Positions 55,901 through 64,000 of a stretch of DNA of 64,000 bases are shown here, piece by piece. This stretch comes from Apostichopus japonicus (Eukaryota; Echinodermata; Holothuroidea; Aspidochirotida; Stichopodidae), in contig NC_092574.1 in the NCBI RefSeq assembly GCF_037975245.1, positions 3,009,001 to 3,073,000 on the forward strand. The letters are read 5' to 3'. Position 1 is the first letter of the stretch. Each line of letters starts with the position of its first letter. The notes below the pieces were generated by a model. It worked only from the letters and a program-made list of their open reading frames with translations, was not told the origin of the DNA and searched no databases. A program made the position numbers and the translations under genes.

Positions 55901-56658
55901 CGATTGATCGGAACCGCACATTCGATTGATCGGTACCGCACATTCGATTGATCGGTACCGCACATTCCATTTATAGGCAACGCACATTCGATTCATAGGT
56001 ACCGCACATTCGATTGATCGGTACCGCACATTCGATTGATCGTCACTGCACATTCGATTGATCGGTACCGCACATTCGATTGATCGATACCGCACAATCG
56101 ATTTATCGGCACCGCACATTTAATTTATCGGTACCGCACATTCGATTGATCGGTACCGCACATTTTATTTATTGGTACCGCACATTCGATTGATCGATAC
56201 CGCACATTCGATTTATCGATAAGGCACATTCGATTGATCGGTACCGCACATTCGATTGATCGTCACCGCACATTCGATTGATCGGCAACGCACATTCGAT
56301 TAATCGGTACCGCACATTCGATTGATCGGTACCGCACATTCGATTGATCGGCACCGCACATTCGATTTATCGGAACCACACATTCGATTGATCGGTACCG
56401 CACATTCGATTTATCGGTACCACACATTCGATTTATCGGTACCGCACATTCGATTGATCGGTACCGCACATTCGATTGTTCGGTACCGCACAATCGATTT
56501 ATCGATTCCGCACTTTCGATTTATCGGTACCGCACATTCGATTGATCGGTACCGCACATTCGATTGATCGGAACCGCACATTCGATTGTTCGGTACCGCA
56601 AATTAGATTTATCGGCAACGCACATTCGATTAATCGGTACCGCACATTCGATTGATCG
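52905..56658. repeat. 5280-bp offset duplication (240 monomers), copy 2
   Basis: Third U and second V segment, aligned to 47620-51378 base for base apart from a few substitutions. The alignment ends where copy 1 has GATCGATAAGGCAC (51.37 kb) and this copy has GATCGGTACCGCAC (56.65 kb). Confidence 0.85.
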
Positions 56659-56689
56659 GTACCGCACATTCGATTGTTCGGTACCGCAC

Positions 56690-59600
56690 ATTCTGTTTAT
56701 CGGTACCGCACATTCGATTTATCGGTACCGCACATTCGATTGATCGTTACCGCACATTCGATTTATCGGTACCGCACATTTGATTTATCGGTACCGCACA
56801 TTCGATTGATCGGTACCGCACATTCGATTGATCGGTACCGCACATTCGATTTATCGGCAACGCACATTCGATTTATAGGTACCGCACATTCGATTGATCG
56901 ATAAGGCACATTCGATTTATCAGTACCGCACATACGATTTATCGGTACCGCACATTCGATTGATCGGAACCGCACATTCGATTGATCGGTACCGCACATT
57001 CGATTGTTCGGTACCGCACATTCCATTTATCGGCAACGCACATTCGATTTATAGGTACCGCACATTCGATTGATCGGTACCGCACATTCGATTGATCGAT
57101 ACCGCACATTCTGTTTATCGGTACCGCACATTCGATTTATCGGTACTACACATTCGATTGATCGGTACCGCACATTCGATTTATCGGTACCGCACATTCG
57201 ATTGATCGGTACCGCACATTCGATTTATAGGTACCGCACATTCGATTGATCGATAAGGCACATTCGATTTATCGGTACCGCACATACGATTTATCGGTAC
57301 CGCACATTCGATTGATCGGAACCGCACATTCGATTGAAAGGTACCGCACATTCGATTGATCGGTACCGCACATTCCATTTATAGGCAACGCACATTCGAT
57401 TCATAGGTACCGCACATTCGATTGATCGGTACCGCACATTCGATTGATCGGTACCGCACATTCTATTTATCGGTACCTAACATTCGATTGATCCTCACCG
57501 CAAATTCGCTTTATCGGCACCGCACATTCGATTGATCGGTACCGCACATTCGATTGATCGGCACCGCACATTCGATTGATCGATACCGCACATTCTGTTT
57601 ATCGGTACCGCACATTCGATTTATCGGTACCGCACATTCGATTGATCGGAACCGCACATTCGATTTATCGGTACCGCATATTCGATTTATCGGTACCGCA
57701 CATTCGATTTATAGGTACCGCACATTCGATTGATCGATAAGGCACATTCGATTTATCGGTACCGCACATACGATTTATCGGTACCGCACATTCGATTGAT
57801 CGGTACCGCACATTCGATTGATCGGTACAACACATTCGATTTATCGGCAACGCACATTCGATTTATCGGTATCGCACATTCGATTGATCGGTACCGCACA
57901 TTCGATTGATCGTCATCGCACATTCGATTGATCGTCACCGCACATTCGATTGATCGGTACCGCACATTCGATTGATCGATACCGCACAATGGATTTATCG
58001 ACACCGCACATTTAATTTATCGGTACCGCACATTCGATTGATCGGTACCGCACATTTTATTTATTGGTACCGCACATTCGATTGATCGATACCGCACATT
58101 CGATTGATCGATAAGGCACATTCGATTGATCGGTACCGCACATTCGATTGATCGTCACCGCACATTCGATTGATCGGCAACGCACATTCGATTAATCGGT
58201 ACCGCACATTCGATTGATCGGTACCGCACATTCGATTGATCGGCACCGCACATTCGATTTATCGGAACCACACATTCGATTGATCGGTACCGCACATTCG
58301 ATTTATCGGTACCGCACATTCGATTTATCGGTACCGCACATTCGATTGATCGGTACCGCACATTCGATTGTTCGGTACCGCACAATCGATTTTTCGATTC
58401 CGCACTTTCGATTTATCGGAACCGCACATTCGATTGATCGGTACCGCACATTCGATTGATCGGAACCGCACATTCGATTGTTCGGTACCGCAAATTAGAT
58501 TTATCGGCAACGCACATTCGATTAATCGGTACCGCACATTCGATTGATCGGTACCGCACATTCGATTGTTCGGTACCGCACATTCGAATTATCGGCAACG
58601 CACATTCGATTGATCGGTACCGCACATTCTGTTTATCGGTACCGCACATTCGATTTATCGGTACCGCACATTCGATTGATCGTTACCGCACATTCGATTT
58701 ATCGGTACCGCACATTTGATTTATCGGTACCGCACATTCGATTGATCGGTACCGCACATTCGATTGATCGGTACCGCACATTCGATTTATCGGCAACGCA
58801 CATTCGATTTATAGGTACCGCCTATTCGATTGATCGATAAGGCACATTCGATTTATCAGTACCGCACATACGATTTATCGGTACCGCACATTCGATTGAT
58901 CGGAACCGCACATTCGATTGATCGGTACCGCACATTCGATTGATCGGTACCGCACATTCCATTTATCGGCAACGCACATTCGATTTATAGGTACCGCACA
59001 TTCGATTGATCGGTACCGCACATTCGATTGATCGATACCGCACATTCTGTTTATCGGTACCGCACATTCGATTTATCGGTACCACACATTCGATTGATCG
59101 GTACCGCACATTCGATTTATCGGTACCGCACATTCGATTTATCGGTACCACACATTCGATTTATAGGTACCGCACATTCGATTGATCGGTACCGCACATT
59201 CGATTGATCGATACCGCACATACGATTTATCGGTACCGCACATTCGATTGATCGGAACCGCACATTCGATTGAAAGGTACCGCACATTCGATTGATCGGT
59301 ACCGCACATTCCATTTATAGGCAACGCACATTCGATTCATAGGTACCGCACATTCGATTGATCGGTACCGCACATTCGATTGATCGGTACCGCACATTCT
59401 ATTTATCGGTACCACACATTCGATTGATCCTCACCGCAAATTCGCTTTATCGGCACCGCACATTCGATTGATCGGTACCGCACATTCGATTGATCGGCAC
59501 CGCACATTCGATTGATCGATACCGCACATTCTGTTTATCGGTACCGCACATTCGATTTATCGGTACCGCACATTCGATTGATCGGAACCGCACATTCGAT

Positions 59601-59990
59601 TTATCGGTACCGCATATTCGATTTATCGGTACCGCACATTCGATTTATAGGTACCGCACATTCGATTGATCGATAAGGCACATTCGATTTATCGGTACCG
59701 CACATACGATTTATCGGTACCGCACATTCGATTGATCGGTACCGCACATTCGATTGATCGGTACCGCACATTCGATTTATCGGCAACGCACATTCGATTT
59801 ATCGGTATCGCACATTCGATTGATCGGTACCGCACATTCGATTGATCGTCATCGCACATTCGATTGATCGTCACCGCACATTCGATTGATCGGTACCGCA
59901 CATTCGATTGATCGATACCGCACAATGGATTTATCGACACCGCACATTTAATTTATCGGTACCGCACATTCGATTGATCGGTACCGCACA
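56690..59990. repeat. Tandem-type duplication, 1936-bp period (88 monomers)
   Basis: About 1.36 kb at 56690-58054 recurs at 58626-59990. Shared variants are GATCGTTACC, ATTTGATTTATCGG, CAGTACC, GAAAGGTACC and ATGGATTTATCGACACC. Private changes include CGCCTATTCG near 58821, GGTACTACAC near 57146 and GGTACAACAC near 57827. Confidence 0.75.
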
Positions 59991-62650
59991 TTCCATTGAT
60001 CGGTACCGCACATTCAATTTATCGGTACCACACAATCGATTTATCGGTACCGCACATTCGATTGATCGGTACCGCACATTCGATTGTTCGGTACCGCACA
60101 ATCGATTTATCGGTTCCGCACTTTCGATTTATCGGCACCGCACATTCGATTGATCGATAAGGCACATTCGATTGATAGGTACCGCACATTCGATTGTTCG
60201 GTACCGCACAATCGATTGATCGGTACCGCACATTCGATTGATCGGCACCGCACATTCGATTTATCGGCAACGCACATTCGATTGATCGGTACCGCACATT
60301 CGATTGATCGATACCTCACATTCTGTTTATCGGTACCGCACTTTCTATTTATCGGCACCGCACATTCGATTGATCGGTACCGCACATTCGATTGATCGTC
60401 ATCGCACATTCGATTGATCGTCACTGCACATTCGATTGATCGGTACCGCACATTCGATTGATCGATACCGCACAATCGATTTATCGGCAAGGCACATTTA
60501 ATTTATCGGTACCGCACATTCGATTGATCGGTACCGCACATTTTATTTATTGGTACCGCACATTCGATTGATCGATACCGCACATTCGATTGATCGATAA
60601 GGCACATTCGATTGATCGGTACCGCACATTCGATTGTTCGGTACCGCACATTCGATTGATCGGTACCGCACATTCGATTGATCGGCACCGCACATTCGAT
60701 TTATCGGCAACGCACATTCGATTGATCGGTACCGCACATTCGATTGATCGATACCGCACAATCGATTTATCGGCACCGCACATTTAATTTATCGGTACCG
60801 CACATTCGATTGATCGGTACCGCACATTTTATTTATTGGTACCGCACATTCGATTGATCGATACCGCACATTCGAATGATCGATAAGGCACATTCGATTG
60901 ATCGGTACCGCACATTCGATTGATCGTCACCGCACACTTGATTGATCGGCAACGCACATTCGATTAATCGGTACCGCACATTCGATTGATCGGTACCGCA
61001 CATTCGATTGATCGGCACCGCACATTCGATTTATCGGAACCACACATTCGATTGATCGGTACCGCACATTCGATTTATCGGTACCACACATTCGATTTAT
61101 CGGCACCGTACATTCGATTGATCGGTACCGCACATTCGATTTATCGGTACCACACATTCGATTTATCGGTACCGCACATTCGATTGATCGGTACCGCACA
61201 TTCGATTGATCGATACCGCACAATGGATTTATCGACACCGCACATTTAATTGATCGGTACCGCACATTCGATTGATCGGTACCGCACATTTTATTGATCG
61301 GTACCGCACATTCAATTTATCGGTACCACACAATCGATTTATCGGTACCGCACATTCGATTGATCGGTACCGCACATTCGATTGTTCGGTACCGCACAAT
61401 CGATTTATCGGTTCCGCACTTTCGATTTATCGGCACCGCACATTCGATTGATCGATAAGGCACATTCGATTGATAGGTACCGCACATTCGATTGTTCGGT
61501 ACCGCACAATCGATTGATCGGTACCGCACATTCGATTGATCGGCACCGCACATTCGATTTATCGGCAACGCACATTCGATTGATCGGTACCGCACATTCG
61601 ATTGATCGATACCGCACAATCGATTTATCGGCACCGCACATTTAATTTATCGGTACCGCACATTCGATTGATCGGTACCGCACATTTTATTTATTGGTAC
61701 CGCACATTCGATTGATCGATACCGCACATTCGATTGATCGATAAGGCACATTCGATTGATCGGTACCGCACATTCGATTGATCGTCACCGCACATTCGAT
61801 TGATCGGCAACGCACATTCGATTAATCGGTACCGCACATTCGATTGATCGGTACCGCACATTCGATTGATCGGCACCGCACATTCGATTTATCGGAACCA
61901 CACATTCGATTGATCGGTACCGCACATTCGATTTATCGGTACCACACATTCGATTTATCGGCACCGTACATTCGATTGATCGGTACCGCACATTCGATTT
62001 ATCGGTACCACACATTCGATTTATCGGTACCGCACATTCGATTGATCGGTACCGCACATTCGATTGTTCAGTACCGCACAATCGATTTATCGATTCCGCA
62101 CTTTCGATTTATCGGCACCGCACATTCGATTGATCGGTACCGCACATTCGATTGATCGGAACCGCACATTCGATTGTTCGGTACCGCAAATTAGATTTTT
62201 CGGCAACGCACATTCGATTAATCGGTACCGCACATTCGATTGATCGGTACCGCACATTCGATTGTTCGGTACCGCACATTCGAATTATCGGCAACGCACA
62301 TTCGATTGATCGGTACCGCACATTCTGTTTATCGGTACCGCACATTCGATTTATCGGTACCGCACATTCGATTGATCGTTACCGCACATTCGATTTATCG
62401 GTACCGCACATTTGATTTATCGGTACCGCACATTCGATTGATCGGTACCGCACATTCGATTGATCGGTACCGCACATTCGATTGATCGGCAACGCACATT
62501 CGATTTATAGGTACCGCACATTCGATTGATCGATAAGGCACATTCGATTTATCAGTACCGCACATACGATTTATCGGTACCGCACATTCGATTGATCGGA
62601 ACCGCACATTCGATTGATCGGTACCGCACATTCGATTGATCGGTACCGCA
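58055..62650. repeat. Segment repeated at 165-168 monomer offset
   Basis: 58055-58960 aligns with 61685-62650, first at offset 3630 bp (165 monomers) and, after three extra monomers in the second copy near 61.93 kb, at 3696 bp (168 monomers). Shared variants are ATTTTATTTATTGG, ATCGATTCC, CAAATTAGATTT, ATTCGAATTATCGG and ATTTGATTTATCGG. Sequence between (60.0-61.68 kb) repeats 54.2-55.1 kb type units at 59-monomer spacing. Confidence 0.7.
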
Positions 62651-63520
62651 CATTCCATTTATCGGCAACGCACATTCGATTTATAGGTACCGCACATTCG
62701 ATTGATCGGTACCGCACATTCGATTGATCGATACCGCACATTCTGTTTATCGGTACCGCACATTCGATTTATCGGTACCGCACATTCGATTGATCGGAAC
62801 CGCACATTCGATTTATCGGTACCGCACATTCGATTTATCGGTACCGCACATTCGATTTATAGGTACCGCACATTCGATTGATCGATAAGGCACATTCGAT
62901 TTATCGGTACCGCACATACGATTTATCGGTACCGCACATTCGATTGATCGGAACCGCACATTCGATTGATCGGTACCGCACATTCGATTGATCGGTACCG
63001 CACATTCCATTTATAGGCAACGCACATTCGATTCATAGGTACCGCACATTCGATTGATCGGTACTGCACATTCGATTGATCGGTACCGCACATTCTATTT
63101 ATCGGTACCACACATTCGATTGATCCTCACCGCAAATTCGCTTTATCGGTACCGCACATTCGATTTATCGGTACCGCACATTCGATTGATCGGAACCGCA
63201 CATTCGATTCATCGGTACCCCATATTCGATTTATCGGTACCGCACATTCGATTTATCGGCACCGCACATTCGATTGATCGATACCGCACATTCTGTTTAT
63301 CGGTACCGCACATTCGATTTATCGGTACCGCACATTCGATTGATCGGAACCGCACATTCGATTTATCGGTACCGCATATTCGATTTATCGGTACCGCACA
63401 TTCGATTTATAGGTACCGCACATTCGATTGATCGATAAGGCACATTCGATTTATCGGTACCGCACATACGATTTATCGGTACCGCACATTCGATTGATCG
63501 GTACCGCACTTTCGATTGAT

Positions 63521-63608
63521 CGGTACCATTCGTTCGATTGATCGGTATCGCCCATTCGATTGTACGGTATCACACATTCGATTGATCGGTTACTAACATT
63601 CAAATGAT
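63521..63608. repeat. Run of four strongly diverged monomers
   Basis: The four consecutive 22-bp units at 63521, 63543, 63565 and 63587 keep exact length but carry about 4, 4, 2 and 6 substitutions against the G-type consensus, roughly 16 in 88 bp. Examples are GGTACCATTCGTTCG, GGTATCGCCC, ATTGTACGG and GGTTACTAAC. Neighbours on both sides are nearly canonical. Confidence 0.85.
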
Positions 63609-64000
63609 CGGTACCGCACCTTCGATTGATCGGTACCGAACATTCGATTTATCGGTACCGCACATACGATTTATCGGTACCGCACATTCGATTTATCGGT
63701 ACCGCACATTCGATTGATCGGTACCGCACATTCGATTGATCGTCATCGCACATTCGATTGATCGTCACCGCACATTCGATTGATCGGTACCGCACATTCG
63801 ATTGATCGATACCGCACAATGGATTTATCGATACCGCACATTTAATTTATCGGTACCGCACATTCGATTGATCGGTACCGCACATTCCATTGATCGGTAC
63901 CGCACATTCAATTTATCGGTACCACACATTCGATTGATAGGTACCGCACATTCGATTGTTCGGTACCGCACAATCGATTGATCGGTACCGCACATTCGAT
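63609..64000. repeat. Array resumption at right edge
   Basis: Normal monomers resume, first GGTACCGCACCTTCG and GGTACCGAAC, then the GATCGTCATCGC and ATGGATTTATCGATACC order known from 59.85-60.0 kb. The window ends inside a monomer. No unique flank is reached. Confidence 0.8.

Larger units (their letters stand above)
45421..63500. repeat. Array domain E, ATTTTATTTATTGG higher-order family
   Basis: This domain is marked by a monomer with an added T run. TTTT starts at 45427, 47781, 49321, 50179, 50883, 51719, 53061, 54601, 55459, 56163, 58055, 60541, 60827 and 61685. Spacings in monomers are 107, 70, 39, 32, 38, 61, 70, 39, 32, 86, 113, 13 and 39. The repeated 70-39-32 series is the footprint of the 240-monomer duplication. 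ATGGATTTATCGACACC and GATCGTCATCGC monomers are also frequent. Confidence 0.8.
1..64000. repeat. 22-bp satellite DNA array, entire window
   Basis: The window is a continuous head-to-tail array of a 22-bp monomer, all in one orientation. The common form has left half CGGTACCGCAC and right half ATTCGATTKAT, where K at position 20 is G or T. Most monomers differ from this by zero to three substitutions. Frequent variants are CGGCAACGCAC, CGGAACC, CGATACC, CGATAAGG, ATTCTGTTTAT, ATTCCATTTAT, ATACGATTTAT and ACAATCG. The phase of ATTCG is 21 modulo 22 at the start and 18 at the end, so only 25 bases are lost overall. The array begins and ends inside a monomer, so neither boundary is visible. Centromeric or pericentromeric heterochromatin of a eukaryote is the likely setting by inference. 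The sequence alone cannot separate a functional centromere from another satellite block. Confidence 0.98.

Noticed and set aside
63521-63608. Transposon or unique insertion at the diverged run
   Set aside because: Length and phase are preserved monomer by monomer, so these are substituted satellite units, not inserted DNA.
1-64000. CRISPR array
   Set aside because: Repeats are contiguous 22-bp units with no unique spacers, and there are no cas genes.
1-64000. Telomeric or subtelomeric repeat
   Set aside because: The unit is 22 bp, mixed in composition and lacks the G-rich strand asymmetry of telomere repeats. It could be subtelomeric, but nothing in the window shows it.
1-64000. Gene encoding a repeat protein, such as a large surface or DNA-binding protein
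   Set aside because: 22 bp is not a multiple of 3, indels are not in threes, and stops occur in every frame throughout.
1-64000. Inverted arrangement of array blocks
   Set aside because: Scanning the window, every monomer I read lies in the same orientation (CGGTACCGCAC to ATTCG on the plus strand). The CGGTACCG palindrome reads the same on both strands and does not indicate inversion.
1-64000. 11-bp sub-repeat within the monomer
   Set aside because: The two 11-base halves, CGGTACCGCAC and ATTCGATTGAT, show no convincing similarity, so 22 bp is the true basic unit.

Overview
The whole 64,000-base window is one uninterrupted tandem array of a 22-bp satellite monomer. I see no gene, RNA gene, transposon, CRISPR array or unique-sequence island. 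In register the common monomer has a left half CGGTACCGCAC and a right half ATTCGATTKAT (K = G or T). About 2,910 monomer equivalents fit in the window, and the array runs off both ends. Tens of kilobases of homogenised non-coding tandem repeat point to a eukaryotic chromosome, most likely a centromeric, pericentromeric or other heterochromatic block. I cannot name the species. The high CpG content (three CpG per canonical monomer) suggests little CpG-methylation decay, or homogenisation faster than decay.

Register is kept with great precision. Following the phase from start to end gives a net loss of only 25 bases. All of it is explained by five pairs of 21-bp monomers (12.18, 13.67, 16.22, 17.69 and 23.30 kb) and three damaged monomers of 20, 17 and 14 bp clustered at 32.63-33.78 kb. 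Every large duplication I could trace has a period that is a multiple of 22 bp, apart from losses carried inside the copied block. This fits in-register unequal exchange or amplification.

Using variant monomers as barcodes, the array is a mosaic of higher-order repeats (HORs) with many periods rather than one: 4, 13, 14, 15, 29, 37, 48, 52, 61, 65, 68, 88, 99, 110, 114 and 240 monomers. Layout: 1-2.25 kb holds a 37-monomer duplication. 2.25-23.76 kb is an HOR family marked by a GATGCC/CTGTTAA monomer and, in its right half, by 21-bp pairs and a GAGCTG monomer. 23.76-29.77 kb is dominated by an apparently perfect 2,508-bp tandem duplication. 29.77-45.4 kb is a family marked by ATTCATAGG monomers with 65-, 52- and 110-monomer duplications, and includes the register-breaking cluster. 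45.4-63.5 kb is marked by an ATTTTATTTATTGG monomer and holds the 240-monomer and 88-monomer repeats. At 63.52-63.61 kb four adjacent monomers are far more diverged than anything else, after which normal array resumes.

The many short open frames on both strands are a by-product of the repeat. Because 22 is not a multiple of 3, each frame meets the same monomer position once every 66 bp, and the G/T variant at monomer position 20 decides which strand receives a stop codon there. Nothing here acts together as genes. Any function would be structural, as a chromatin or centromere substrate.
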